From NCBI RefSeq assembly GCF_003992115.1, contig NZ_RQUX01000014.1:1-56407 (forward strand): 56,407 nucleotides of DNA. The letters are read 5' to 3'. The stretch's first letter is position 1. Every line of letters begins with the position of its first letter. The stretch comes from Veillonella ratti (GTDB lineage Bacteria; Bacillota; Negativicutes; Veillonellales; Veillonellaceae). The notes below the pieces were generated by a model. That model saw nothing but the letters and a program-made list of their open reading frames with translations. It did no database searches and was not told where the DNA came from. The translations under genes and the position numbers were made by a program. Of this stretch, positions 33,347-42,794 are shown in pieces.

Positions 33347-34363
33347 TCATTTATTTTTATCCGGATTATTAATAAACTGCTGCTTTGTGTCTTCCTCTGC
33401 CTGTTTCGCCGCCATGCGAGCCAAATAAGCTTCCTCTTTTTGACGATTTAACTCAGCCCGTTCTTCATATAAATTTTGAAGTTCCGGTGGTGCCGCCGTC
33501 AATGTCTTAGTCACATAATAGCTAAGCTCTCGATTACGCTTCATATATTTACCGATACGCCAATGGACACCGAATAAGCCGTGATGCGGACAACGGCCGA
33601 TGCTCAAGAATTTATCGCCGCTTAAGCGTTGAATTTTATTGGTTGTCAACAAGGACTGACATTCCGGACAATGAGCGCGGCGCACTTTATTATCGTGCAG
33701 CACTTTGCGTTTATCACCGAAGTTTTCATAAATAAAGAAACTGATAGGTTCCGGAAAATAGGCCTGTGAATAGGTGTTTTTTGAAATTTGTTCGTACTGA
33801 GCAATCCCCTGGTCTAACGCAATCGCTTTACAAATATAGCCGGTGAAAATAGAGTCATTCAAGGCATCATGAGCATTCAACTCATCCTGTTTTATATCAA
33901 GCTCTTCCATAGCTTTGCTTAAAGCTACCTGCTGAGTATTGCCATGTTGCAAATAAGCGAAAATAAGCTGCGCATCATACCAGGTATGTTTAATTGTGCC
34001 GGGCAGGCCGAATAACTTGAGATTTTCACGAAGCATCACAATATCATCGGATCCCCAGGTCAAAAGCACGGCATCGTCACCACACCAGTGTTCAAAATCC
34101 TTGTAAGCCTGCACGAAAGAAACACCCATGGCCAAATCAGAGGCCGATATATGGGTCAACTTCTCCACATGTTTATGCATACGCGTTAAATACTGCGGTT
34201 TTACAAAAGTATTGAAGGTATCAACCAACTCTAAGTTTTCATCAAGCTTAATAGCGCCGATTTGAATAATTTCCCCCGATACGGGTAAACCGGTGCGCTT
34301 CATAAAGCTAATGTCATTGGCAAAGGGCTGATTCCATTCCAAATCAAATATTATATAGGTCAT
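33347..34363 (-). CDS. DEDDh-family 3'-5' exonuclease (KapD/RNase T-like) with C-terminal extension
   Basis: The 338-residue protein starts with an exonuclease III-type domain: FDLEWNQP supplies the first two acidic metal ligands (D7, E9), and NAHDALNDS supplies the His and last Asp. After about residue 190 a second part has a zinc-ribbon-like pair (CPECQS, later CPHH) and a basic, charged helical tail. The substrate may be RNA or DNA. It is the last gene of the heptose operon, with TGATG overlap to the preceding glycosyltransferase, a place with no obvious functional link. Confidence 0.82.
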   Translation of the reverse strand: MTYIIFDLEWNQPFANDISFMKRTGLPVSGEIIQIGAIKLDENLELVDTFNTFVKPQYLTRMHKHVEKLTHISASDLAMGVSFVQAYKDFEHWCGDDAVLLTWGSDDIVMLRENLKLFGLPGTIKHTWYDAQLIFAYLQHGNTQQVALSKAMEELDIKQDELNAHDALNDSIFTGYICKAIALDQGIAQYEQISKNTYSQAYFPEPISFFIYENFGDKRKVLHDNKVRRAHCPECQSLLTTNKIQRLSGDKFLSIGRCPHHGLFGVHWRIGKYMKRNRELSYYVTKTLTAAPPELQNLYEERAELNRQKEEAYLARMAAKQAEEDTKQQFINNPDKNK

Positions 34364-35418
34364 CAGGGTTCCTCGCTTCCCGGTTCGACAAGAAGCGATT
34401 GAGCCGCCGCAATAACGGCTTCGGTAGATATAACAGATACGCCTTTGTAATTGCCTTCCTTGATGATCTGTTTCATGCTTTTGCCTACTTCATACTCTTC
34501 CATTGATTCCAAGACTACGCAATTCTGAGTGTATGGGCCGTAAAATTTAGGATTAGACGGACCATACAAGGCTACGAGCGGCACATGCTGGCTCACCGCC
34601 ACATGCATCGGTCCGGAATCATTGGTTATAAATAAACTGCAACGATGAATGGCGGCCGCCAATTCGCCTAAACTGAATTTGCCCGTCGCCACAATCGGCG
34701 TATGTTTCATGTGTGCTACTACATCGGCCACCATGTCTTCATCCATGGGACCGCCGAAAAATACAATCTTATAGCCGTGGTCGGCAAAATAATCAGCCAC
34801 CGCCGCAAATCGTTCTTTCGGCCAACGTTTCTCGGGAACGGCACTGCCTACATTAAAGCCGATAACCGTATCCACATCACTGACGCCATGGGATTCATAA
34901 AACTCAGTTACCTTTGCCTCCCATTCGGGACAGGTATATATTTCAAGGCCTTTATTGGACGTATCCTTTACGCCCAACTGTTCCAACACATTAATGTACA
35001 TATCCGCAGCATGACGTGTTTTACGATCAAGGCGCGTATACTTCGTCATAAACGGACGGAACAGAAAATGGCTCATGCCCACCGTAATTTTGCCATGTAA
35101 AGCCCATGCAAAAAAGCTGGTTCGTTCGTTGGGATGAATATTGATTACCACATCCGGACGACCTTCTTTATCGCGTAATTCATGAGCTATCCGTCTTAGC
35201 GCACTAATGCTGTTGTCCCGGCCTTTTTTATCAATCGTTACTATACTGTCTATATTCGGATTATATTGCATAACCTCTTTTAATTTTTCATCCATTACAA
35301 ATGTAATGTGGCTTTGAGGTGCCGCCTGTCGCAACACATGTAAAAAAGGCGTTGTTAAAATAACGTCCCCTAAATGCATCAAAAAGGTGACTACAATTCG
35401 TTTATGATTGAGGTTCAT
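34363..35418 (-). CDS. Glycosyltransferase family 9, LPS heptosyltransferase-like
   Basis: The 351-residue protein shows GT9 features: FLMHLGDVILTTPFLHVLRQ at the N-terminus, GFNVGSAVPEKRWPKERFAAVADYF in the middle and TNDSGPMHVAVSQHVPLVALYGPSNP in the nucleotide-sugar binding domain. It should transfer heptose from ADP-heptose to the lipid A-Kdo inner core at the cytoplasmic face of the inner membrane. Second of two GT9 genes in this operon; likely heptosyltransferase II or III, but order of action cannot be deduced from sequence. Confidence 0.88.
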   Translation of the reverse strand: MNLNHKRIVVTFLMHLGDVILTTPFLHVLRQAAPQSHITFVMDEKLKEVMQYNPNIDSIVTIDKKGRDNSISALRRIAHELRDKEGRPDVVINIHPNERTSFFAWALHGKITVGMSHFLFRPFMTKYTRLDRKTRHAADMYINVLEQLGVKDTSNKGLEIYTCPEWEAKVTEFYESHGVSDVDTVIGFNVGSAVPEKRWPKERFAAVADYFADHGYKIVFFGGPMDEDMVADVVAHMKHTPIVATGKFSLGELAAAIHRCSLFITNDSGPMHVAVSQHVPLVALYGPSNPKFYGPYTQNCVVLESMEEYEVGKSMKQIIKEGNYKGVSVISTEAVIAAAQSLLVEPGSEEP

Positions 35419-35436
35419 AAAATACTAACTCCTTTT

Positions 35437-36450
35437 TTAAAGCAGTGATTGCACCGTTTCCCATACGGTATCCACCGTAATTTGCGCCATACATTCCGGA
35501 TCATCCACGAGCGGTGCCTCCGGCGTGGCCTTTGATGTAGGCGAAACAATAATATGCACATAATCGCCGCCATAAGGACCTGTTCGTTCCGGCGATGTGG
35601 TGCCGTATAAACCGATAAGCGGGCGTTTTAGCGCATTGGCAATGTGTAACGGGCCCGTATCAGCACTGACATACAGTTTACAGCGACGTATTAATTCAAT
35701 TAACTCTTCCAATGAAGTTTGCCCCGTCATATTTATGACATACGGACTATCTACGCCGTTTTGGATTTCATCCGCCTTTTCCTTATCTGAAGGCGCCCCT
35801 ACGAGTACCACATATTGCTTTTGGTCTGCTAAGCGCTTACAAAGGTCGGTAAAATGCGGGATTGGCCATTCTTTAACAATCCACCGGGCACCCGGCGCAA
35901 CAACTACATAGTCCGCACCTTGCGGCATGCCCTGGGCCAGTAATTTAGCCTCACAGGAATTGGCCGCTTCTTCCGATTCATTCATGGGAAATTCAATAGT
36001 ATCCACAGTACCGCCTAAAGCCCGTACCGTATCTAAGTAACGCTCAATGACATGGCCGTATTTATTGGGGCCTACCAAAGCTTTATTGACGAGCTTACTG
36101 CCTTCACGCAGCTCCCAATAGCCGTACTTCTCTTTGGCACCGGATAAAAAGGACACAATTGCGCTTTTGGCCAAACACTGCAAATCCAGGCACATATCAA
36201 AATTTCGTTCGTGTAAGATACGGCGCAAAGTCCATAAATATGAAATTGATTTCAATTTCTTTTTATCAATAAACAAAACTTCATCAAGCCATGGTTTGCC
36301 CGGCAAAGGGCCGCTGAATTGTTCATGCACTGCCCAGGTAATATGCGCATTCGGCCAATTCTTACGAATCGCATATAAGGTGGGCAACGCATGAATCACA
36401 TCGCCAAGCGAACTCATTTTAACAATTAGTATACGTTTATACTCCTTCAT
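35437..36450 (-). CDS. waaC: LPS heptosyltransferase I-like protein (GT9)
   Basis: The 337-residue protein starts RILIVKMSSLGDVIHALPTL, the pattern of WaaC-type heptosyltransferases, and has VVVAPGARWIVKEWPIPHFTDL and the nucleotide-binding SADTGPLHIANALKRPLIGLYG. It probably adds the first heptose to Kdo. Its start overlaps gmhB by 14 bases. The name waaC is by resemblance; biochemical order was not determined. Confidence 0.82.
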   Translation of the reverse strand: MKEYKRILIVKMSSLGDVIHALPTLYAIRKNWPNAHITWAVHEQFSGPLPGKPWLDEVLFIDKKKLKSISYLWTLRRILHERNFDMCLDLQCLAKSAIVSFLSGAKEKYGYWELREGSKLVNKALVGPNKYGHVIERYLDTVRALGGTVDTIEFPMNESEEAANSCEAKLLAQGMPQGADYVVVAPGARWIVKEWPIPHFTDLCKRLADQKQYVVLVGAPSDKEKADEIQNGVDSPYVINMTGQTSLEELIELIRRCKLYVSADTGPLHIANALKRPLIGLYGTTSPERTGPYGGDYVHIIVSPTSKATPEAPLVDDPECMAQITVDTVWETVQSLL

Positions 36451-36967
36451 GGGTCTGTCCTTTCTGCTTGGCTTCTAAAATAGGGGCTAAAAATTCATAC
36501 AAATCGGTGCCTTCAAAAAGGTACCCTTCTATACCGACCGCTTCAGCCGCCGTCACATCGGACGGTTTATCACCCACTAAAAAACTGCTTTCCTTATCAA
36601 TATCATAGTCCTTCATGGCTTGTAATAACATGCCCGGTTTTGGTTTACGACAATCGCAGTCTTTAGTGAACGCCGCTACCGTTCCCTTTACATGATGGGG
36701 ACAATAATAAAACGCAAGGATGGGCGCCTTTACCTTGGTCAACTCTTCGTTGATATAGGCATGTAGGCGCTCCATATCTGCTACTGTGTAGTAACCCCTG
36801 GCAATACCGCTTTGATTGGTGACGACGATTAAATCATAACCGGCCTGCACGGCCGCAGCTAACGCTTTCGGTGCGCCCGGTACAAACTGAAAATCGTCAA
36901 TGCGATATAAATAGTTTACATCTACATTGATAACGCCGTCCCTATCTAAAAACAATACTTTGCGCAT
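36437..36967 (-). CDS. gmhB: D-glycero-D-manno-heptose 1,7-bisphosphate 7-phosphatase
   Basis: This HAD-superfamily phosphatase removes the 7-phosphate in ADP-heptose synthesis. Residues FLDRDGVIN include the nucleophile D8 and acid D10; VTNQSGIARGYY follows, and the zinc-binding cysteines/histidines in YYCPHH and CDCRKPKPGM are those typical of GmhB. FLVGDKPSDV is the last HAD motif. The protein has 176 residues, as usual. It sits between hldD and waaC in the operon. Confidence 0.93.
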   Translation of the reverse strand: MRKVLFLDRDGVINVDVNYLYRIDDFQFVPGAPKALAAAVQAGYDLIVVTNQSGIARGYYTVADMERLHAYINEELTKVKAPILAFYYCPHHVKGTVAAFTKDCDCRKPKPGMLLQAMKDYDIDKESSFLVGDKPSDVTAAEAVGIEGYLFEGTDLYEFLAPILEAKQKGQTHEGV

Positions 36968-37003
36968 GGGCTTCTCCTTAACAAACTCAATTAACGGATA
37001 TAA

Positions 37004-37969
37004 TTAACGAACATAACCTTCGTTATGATCTAATAATTCACAATATTCGGCTACCGCATCTTCCAATTTAGTAAAGCCTTTATCGTAACCGGCCGCCATC
37101 AATTTAGTGGTGTCCGCTTCCGTAAAGCTCTGATATTTACCTTTTAACACTTCAGGGAACGGAATATAGCGTAAGTTACCGGAGCCGTTATAATCAATAA
37201 CAGCCTGCATGAAGCGGTTGAAGCTTTTCGCTTCGCCCGTACCGCAGTTAAAAATACCGCTGATTTCCGGATGTTCCCAGAAGAAGAAGTTTACATTGAC
37301 TACATCTTTGACATAGATAAAGTCGCGTAACTGTCCGCCGTTTTCATAACCGTCGGTACCTTCAAACAAAGTAATTTCACCGGTTTCGCGAAGTTTGTAG
37401 AACATCTGCCGTACTAAAGAAGCCATATTACCCTTATGGTTTTCATTCGGTCCGAATACGTTAAAGTAGCGTAAACCTACTACTTGGGATTGCAAGTCTT
37501 TTTCAAAACGACGAACATAACGGTCGAAGAATAATTTAGAATACGCATACGGATTCAACGCTTCTTCGCATTCCGGTTTTTCGGTAAAACCTTTTTTGCC
37601 ATGACCGTAAGTGGATGCAGACGATGCATAAATGAACGGCACACGACGTTCTTGGCAATAGTGGAACAAGTTTTTGGTGCCTTCAAAGTTATTATGCATC
37701 ATGTAACGGCCGTCATAATTCATCGTATCCGCACAAGCCCCTTCATGGAACACTACTTCAATCGGTCCCACATCAAAGGTATTCGTAGCTACCGCATCAT
37801 CGAAGTCGATGCAATCTACGTAATCATAATAATCGAGCATCTGCAAATTACGGATTTTGCTGCCGTCTGTTAAATCGTCGACGATCAAAATATCGTTGCG
37901 ACCGCGTTCGTTAAGTTGTTTAACGATATTACTGCCGATAAAACCGGCACCGCCTGTAACTATAATCAT
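37004..37969 (-). CDS. hldD: ADP-glyceromanno-heptose 6-epimerase
   Basis: HldD (RfaD) inverts C6 of ADP-D-glycero-D-manno-heptose to give the L form used in LPS. The 321-residue short-chain dehydrogenase-like protein has the Rossmann motif GGAGFIGSN, the ASSASTYGHG segment with catalytic Ser/Thr and the YAYSK catalytic Tyr-Lys pair. GLRYFNVFGPNENHKGNMAS supports the HldD identification. The start overlaps hldE by 4 bases. Confidence 0.94.
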   Translation of the reverse strand: MIIVTGGAGFIGSNIVKQLNERGRNDILIVDDLTDGSKIRNLQMLDYYDYVDCIDFDDAVATNTFDVGPIEVVFHEGACADTMNYDGRYMMHNNFEGTKNLFHYCQERRVPFIYASSASTYGHGKKGFTEKPECEEALNPYAYSKLFFDRYVRRFEKDLQSQVVGLRYFNVFGPNENHKGNMASLVRQMFYKLRETGEITLFEGTDGYENGGQLRDFIYVKDVVNVNFFFWEHPEISGIFNCGTGEAKSFNRFMQAVIDYNGSGNLRYIPFPEVLKGKYQSFTEADTTKLMAAGYDKGFTKLEDAVAEYCELLDHNEGYVR

Positions 37970-39453
37970 AATAATCCCTCCTGCACCAAGGACTTAATCT
38001 TCTCTATAATACCCGTCGTGGAATAACCGTTTTTAAACGGTAAAATCATCACTTTATCCACGTATTCACGGCCGATAACGTCTTCCGGCTTATAATCGCC
38101 GCCTTTAACCAAAATATTGGGGCGCAACGCACTTAATAATTCAGCGGGGGTGTCTTCTTCAAAGACAACGACGCCATCCACAAACCCCAAAGCCCCCATA
38201 AGTTCGGCGCGGGAACTTTCAGAATTAATCGGACGCGCCACCCCTTTAAGGCGTTTCACCGACGCATCGGAATTAAGGCCCACAATCAAATGGTCTCCCA
38301 AGCGAGCCGCATCACGCAAATAGGATAAATGGCCGCTGTGAAGAATGTCAAAACAACCATTCGTAAATACAACGGTATGACCTTCATTCTGCCACTGACG
38401 AATTTTAGCCGCCATTTCCTCACGACTGTAACCGATAATCGGATCCGCCTGACGTTGGCGTTGACGAATAGTAGCCCACAAATCCAAGAGTTCCTGACGA
38501 TGAATCGGATAGGTTCCGACTTTGGACACAACAACGCCGGCCGCCGCATTGGCAACGTGTAAAGTACCGCGTACCGTAAGGCCCGCCGCCATAGCCGTAA
38601 TAATCATGGCCACTACCGTATCACCGGCGCCACTCACATCAAATACATCCTGCTGCGTCGCCGGATTATGCCAAATCTGACCCTGACGACTCACAATAGT
38701 AATCCCTTTAGCAGAACGTGTAGCCACCACATAATCAAAATCAACGGCATCCAATGTTTCTTTCGCCGCTTCAACGATGGCTTCATCTGTGTTCGCTAAA
38801 TTTCTACCGATGTATTCGCTTAATTCTTTTACATTCGGCGTAATAAACGTAGCACCACTATATTTAGACCAATCATTGCCCTTTGGATCAACGATGGTTT
38901 TTATACCTTTGGCTTTGGCGATTTTTAAAACTTCCCCCAGAACGGCCGTCGTACATACGCCCTTGCCGTAATCAGAAATAACGATGCCGTCAAGGCCATG
39001 TTCAGCCAACTCTTTAATCCAAGCCAACAGGAATTCTGTTTCTTTCGCATTCACCGGTTCCGGCTCTTCAAAATCGAGGCGCATCATTTGCTGACGACCG
39101 CCGAGGATTCGCATTTTAGTCGTGGTCTGACGGGACGGCTCACGCATAATACCGGAATGATTGATATTTTCTACTTCCAATAAATCGGTCAACAATTTAC
39201 CATGCGTATCTTCACCGGCTACACCGCCCAAGAACACCTGACAATCAAGATTTGCCAAATTGGATGCTACGTTAGCAGCTCCACCCAAGACTTCACACAC
39301 ATCGGTGACGCGGTTAACGGGCACCGGCGCTTCCGGCGAAATACGACTCACATCGCCGAATACATAGCGATCTACCATTATATCGCCGATAACGGCAATA
39401 CGTAGCTTAGGCAATTTATTATTCAAAAACTCGGTAATTGTTTTACTTATCAT
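37966..39453 (-). CDS. hldE: Bifunctional heptose 7-phosphate kinase / heptose 1-phosphate adenylyltransferase
   Basis: HldE (RfaE) carries two activities. The N-terminal ribokinase-type domain (GDIMVDRYVFGDVSRISPEAP, GGAANVASNLANL, DVSGAGDTVVA) phosphorylates heptose 7-phosphate. The C-terminal nucleotidyltransferase (FTNGCFDILHSGHLSYL) makes ADP-heptose. A start 21 bases upstream is possible but deeper inside gmhA; the chosen ATG (ISKTITEF) overlaps gmhA by 11 bases and has GGAAGAAG before it. Length about 495 residues is standard for the fused enzyme. Confidence 0.94.
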   Translation of the reverse strand: MISKTITEFLNNKLPKLRIAVIGDIMVDRYVFGDVSRISPEAPVPVNRVTDVCEVLGGAANVASNLANLDCQVFLGGVAGEDTHGKLLTDLLEVENINHSGIMREPSRQTTTKMRILGGRQQMMRLDFEEPEPVNAKETEFLLAWIKELAEHGLDGIVISDYGKGVCTTAVLGEVLKIAKAKGIKTIVDPKGNDWSKYSGATFITPNVKELSEYIGRNLANTDEAIVEAAKETLDAVDFDYVVATRSAKGITIVSRQGQIWHNPATQQDVFDVSGAGDTVVAMIITAMAAGLTVRGTLHVANAAAGVVVSKVGTYPIHRQELLDLWATIRQRQRQADPIIGYSREEMAAKIRQWQNEGHTVVFTNGCFDILHSGHLSYLRDAARLGDHLIVGLNSDASVKRLKGVARPINSESSRAELMGALGFVDGVVVFEEDTPAELLSALRPNILVKGGDYKPEDVIGREYVDKVMILPFKNGYSTTGIIEKIKSLVQEGLL

Positions 39454-40027
39454 ATTCTTCTTCCACCAGCTCACAAATAATATGGCCTACCATAATATGC
39501 ATTTCCTGGATACGTGCCGTTACTTTTGAAGGTACGGCAAAGGTAATATCGCAAATATCTTTAAGTTTGCCACCGCCTTCACCGGTAAACGCAATCGTGT
39601 GCATACCCGTATCACGTGCTTTTAACGCCGCTTTTACCACATTGGCACTGTTACCTGAAGTGGAGATGCCGATTAAAACATCACCGGAACGGCCAAGCCC
39701 TTCAACCTGACGGGCAAATACTTCGTCATAGCCGTAATCATTGGCTACGGCTGTCAAAATCGATGTATCGGTTGTTAAAGCGATACTTGCCAACGAACGA
39801 CGTTCTTTTTGAAAACGACCTATCAATTCAGCCGCCAAATGCTGAGCATCCGCAGCCGAACCGCCATTGCCGCAAAATAAAACTTTATTACCCGCTTTTA
39901 ACGCCTCTTTGCAGCGCTCTGCCATTAGCTGAATTACATCCATTTGTTCCATTGTCTTGCCGAACACATCCAAATGGTCTGTAAAACGCTCCGCAATAAT
40001 AGGATTCAACTCTCCTTGAAATTCCAT
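39443..40027 (-). CDS. gmhA: Sedoheptulose 7-phosphate isomerase
   Basis: GmhA converts sedoheptulose 7-phosphate to D-glycero-D-manno-heptose 7-phosphate, the first step of ADP-heptose synthesis. The 194-residue SIS-domain protein shows FCGNGGSAADAQHLAAELIGRF and GISTSGNSANVVKAAL with the sugar-phosphate-binding serines. It has AGGAGG before its ATG and is the first gene of the heptose operon. A palindrome overlaps the presumed transcription start. Confidence 0.95.
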   Translation of the reverse strand: MEFQGELNPIIAERFTDHLDVFGKTMEQMDVIQLMAERCKEALKAGNKVLFCGNGGSAADAQHLAAELIGRFQKERRSLASIALTTDTSILTAVANDYGYDEVFARQVEGLGRSGDVLIGISTSGNSANVVKAALKARDTGMHTIAFTGEGGGKLKDICDITFAVPSKVTARIQEMHIMVGHIICELVEEEYDK

Positions 40028-40071
40028 ATAGCCTCCTAAAAACTATGTTAATAATGCGCTGTCCATTCTTA

Positions 40072-40096
40072 AAATGCATATTGCATTTATATTATA
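40072..40096 (-). promoter_or_regulatory. gmhA -10 box and start-site palindrome
   Basis: Minus-strand TATAAT (40096-40091) is a consensus -10; no good -35 is seen (TTTATA at 16 bases). Just downstream AAATGCA-TAT-TGCATTT (40072-40088) is a perfect 7-bp inverted repeat overlapping the likely start point, a place suited to a repressor. Confidence 0.5.
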
Positions 40097-40118
40097 CTGC
40101 TTCATCGAGCCATATAAA

Positions 40119-41048
40119 TTACAATATAGTCTGTAATAAACGTTCCGCATTGTCGTTAAATATTTTATCCGTATCGTGCTCACTGAGGCCCGCTTTACGA
40201 AAAGCATCATATAAGCGCATCATGTCACCGGCATCTTCAATTTCCGTATCCGGTCTGATGCCGTCAAAATCCGTGCCTAACGCTACTACATCACTGCCCC
40301 CTACATTACGAATATAGAGGCCGTGACGCACAATATCTTCGATTAAGCTGATGCGGGATGTGCCTAAAAAGGACTGTGCAAAATTAAGACCGATTACCCC
40401 GCCCTTATTGGCAATGAGACGTATTTGATCATCCGTTAAATTACGTCGATGATTAGTCAACGCCCTGGCATTGGAGTGAGAGGCAATAAATGGTTTCGTT
40501 AAGATTTCACCAAGCTGATACGTACCCGTATCGTTTAAATGAGAACAATCCACTATCATCCCTAAGTCTTCCATATATTGTACAAACTCAATCCCCTTCG
40601 GGGTCAAACCCTTACCTTCATACTTTTCACCATTAGGATAGGATAAACCGTTCGGGAAATTCCAGCTAATCGTAATGAGGCGCACACCGTCATCATAGGC
40701 TTTTTTCAAACGCTGTAAGTCGCCTTCAAAAACGCCCCCTTCTTCAACAGATAATAAGGCGCTTATTTTTCCGGCTTCACGAGCCGCTTTAAACTCTTCA
40801 TAGGACCGTACATGAACAATATCGTTCTTATACTTTTCCATTTCCGCCATAAATAATTGGCGCATAGCTTCATAGCGGGCATAGGGATCTTTTTCCTGAT
40901 CAAGCTCTACAAAGAGAGCAAAATCTTGTAAATGATAACCACCCTTTTTTAATTTTGCTATGTCTATTTTCCATGGATTCTGCCCCAAGTCGCCCTTATC
41001 GGGTTCATCGATGAGCATCATTATGGTATCACAATGTAAATCTATCAT
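40119..41048 (-). CDS. Membrane-dipeptidase family protein (peptidase M19)
   Basis: The 309-residue protein has the metal-binding residues of the renal dipeptidase family: IDLHCDT at the start, [24 protein letters not shown] and GTDFDGI. Bacterial members hydrolyse dipeptides, including D-amino-acid ones. No signal peptide is visible, so it is probably cytosolic despite the family name. It overlaps nrdR by 4 bases (ATGA), though no functional link is known. Confidence 0.9.
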   Translation of the reverse strand: MIDLHCDTIMMLIDEPDKGDLGQNPWKIDIAKLKKGGYHLQDFALFVELDQEKDPYARYEAMRQLFMAEMEKYKNDIVHVRSYEEFKAAREAGKISALLSVEEGGVFEGDLQRLKKAYDDGVRLITISWNFPNGLSYPNGEKYEGKGLTPKGIEFVQYMEDLGMIVDCSHLNDTGTYQLGEILTKPFIASHSNARALTNHRRNLTDDQIRLIANKGGVIGLNFAQSFLGTSRISLIEDIVRHGLYIRNVGGSDVVALGTDFDGIRPDTEIEDAGDMMRLYDAFRKAGLSEHDTDKIFNDNAERLLQTIL

Positions 41049-41509
41049 TTGCTATCCTCATGATCGCGCAAATCCTTCAATACGGCCACAAAGGCTTGTA
41101 CGTCTTCAAAATTACGATAAACCGAGGCAAAGCGAACGTACGCCACTTCGTCGATATTTTTCAATTCCGCCAAAACCAAATCACCGATTTCAGAGGATTT
41201 AATTTCCTGCTGCGAGCGATTGCGAATCGTGTCTTCTACATTTTTTACAACATTTTCCAATGTTTCGCGGGGAATATTACGCTTGTTACAAGAGCGCAAA
41301 ATACCGTTCAACAATTTGCTGCGGTCAAACATTTCATAAATGCCGCTCGATTTGATGACCATAATCGGCACATCTTCGATAACTTCATATGTCGTAAAAC
41401 GGCGTCCGCAAGACAAGCATTCACGGCGCCGACGGATGCTGTTATCATCATCGGTAGCGCGCGAATCGGTTACTTTATTTTCAGTATGTTTACAGTAAGG
41501 ACATCTCAT
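41045..41509 (-). CDS. nrdR: Transcriptional repressor NrdR
   Basis: NrdR represses ribonucleotide reductase genes in response to ATP/dATP levels. The 154-residue protein has the N-terminal zinc ribbon with cysteines 3, 6, 31 and 34 (CPYC, CLSC), the [22 protein letters not shown]-binding segment and an ATP-cone domain ([20 protein letters not shown]). It follows the virK-like gene by 9 bases with GAGGTGA as ribosome-binding site. No reductase gene lies in the window. Confidence 0.95.
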   Translation of the reverse strand: MRCPYCKHTENKVTDSRATDDDNSIRRRRECLSCGRRFTTYEVIEDVPIMVIKSSGIYEMFDRSKLLNGILRSCNKRNIPRETLENVVKNVEDTIRNRSQQEIKSSEIGDLVLAELKNIDEVAYVRFASVYRNFEDVQAFVAVLKDLRDHEDSK

Positions 41510-41518
41510 GAGTTCACC

Positions 41519-42436
41519 TCATTTCTTTAAATACGTTTTGCTGTTCTCAGCAATCTCGTCAATAAAACGATCCAACATTTCATAACGTTTGCGATACATA
41601 TTGCGTTTATGCGTCTTGGCCGTTTCGTAAGTCTTACGTTCTTCCGCTAAAGGAATCCGATAGAATTTTTTATCTTCGGCACAAGGTGTACCGCCCAATT
41701 CATTCCAGAACGGATCAAACTGTACTTTTTTAGAACGATTGATACGAATCAAATGACTGTTGGTATAAAAACCTTCGTCGGAAATAGCGTATAAGGAATT
41801 AATTCCCATTTGCGTTGCCAATTGACGCATTAAGAAGAACATAAAATTCTTAGGTCGATAACTGAACATTTTCTTCGTAATCTGTTTTGCCTTATCAAGA
41901 CCGTTTTTGTGACCCTGAATGGTACCGATCCAAATACAAGGTTCACCGTTAAAACCATGACCCAAGCGGAAGTTGATATGGTAAATACTTTCCCCTTCAT
42001 ACATGAGGAATAAACTTAAAAAGCCTTCTTTACGCTAGCCTGTATGGAACCAAAGCTGTGCTTTTAAATCGAGTTCTTCGTTCTGCCAAATCACTACAGC
42101 ATGGCTCTCATCGGGATTATACATCTCCGTAATGGCTTCTTGGGTGAAATAGTCCGGAAGCATGTCAAAGTGATCTTTAATCGCTGCCAAACGCTCTTTA
42201 GCCGATGAATTTTTAAATAAAAATACGCGATTAATTACTTCATAAATACCTTCGTGCTTGTCGAGCAAATTAGGTAAAGGCTGATAGTTGTCGAAATACT
42301 CGATAAGTTCCTTCAACTGCTTGCGATTCTTATAAGAGCGACCTACAAACAAAGTAATGCGTCGCTTCTCGCGCCAAGATCTATAGCCGTAAATAGAGCG
42401 TCCCAACGCCCATTGTTTCTTCCCATATGAAAACAT
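41519..42436 (-). pseudogene. VirK/YbjX-family (DUF535) protein interrupted by an in-frame amber codon
   Basis: Two frames read as one protein of about 305 residues in the same phase, separated by a TAG. The first part gives 133 residues (SIYGYRSWREKRRITLFVGRSY, ending WFHTG). After the TAG the frame continues RKEGFLSLFLMYEGESIYHINF and covers another 171 residues. The pattern LWFHxGxxEGxLSLxLxxxGxxIYxxxF fits DUF535, proteins linked to VirK and to surface or LPS-related phenotypes in enterobacteria. The second half has an ATG 11 codons after the stop but no good ribosome-binding site. Either a recent nonsense mutation or suppressed read-through. Confidence 0.78.
42035..42037 (-). other. In-frame TAG interrupting the virK-like gene
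   Basis: This TAG is the only defect; upstream and downstream codons keep phase and family-like sequence on both sides, so one base change (for instance from CAG, AAG, TGG or TCG) would explain it. Confidence 0.8.
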
Positions 42437-42794
42437 ACCTTCACTCCTTAATCGTTTAAGATAAACTCTTTTAAATTAATTACCGTTGAAGTATTAACTT
42501 TATCAATATCTGAAATTTATCTTGTAGTTAATCCTATTTGAACTTTCAACATATTGTATCTGAATGTCATATAAAAACTCTCTATATGCTAAAGGGTTTC
42601 TAATCTATTGTAACACGAAATGACGAAAAGGACTATCAAAGTCAATGTATATGGGCTTAATTTGTGAAAATAACCTTCCCAACCGCCCCAATTTTGCCAT
42701 TATTTGATAGTTTATTTAATAAATACAAAAAAACCGGCCTTCTCAAATGAGAAGGTCGGCTTAAAGTCATGCACTTTTATCAAGCATTATGTTA
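42437..42794. other. Gap between pyc and the virK-like gene
   Basis: It holds the pyc terminator at its high end and an AT-rich leader for the virK-like gene with a TACAAT -10-like box on the minus strand (42558-42553) but no clear -35. No gene or RNA is recognised. Confidence 0.5.
42727..42762 (-). terminator. pyc intrinsic terminator
   Basis: CCGGCCTTCTC and GAGAAGGTCGG form an 11-bp stem with one G-T pair and an AAAT loop, followed on the minus strand by seven T residues. Confidence 0.9.
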
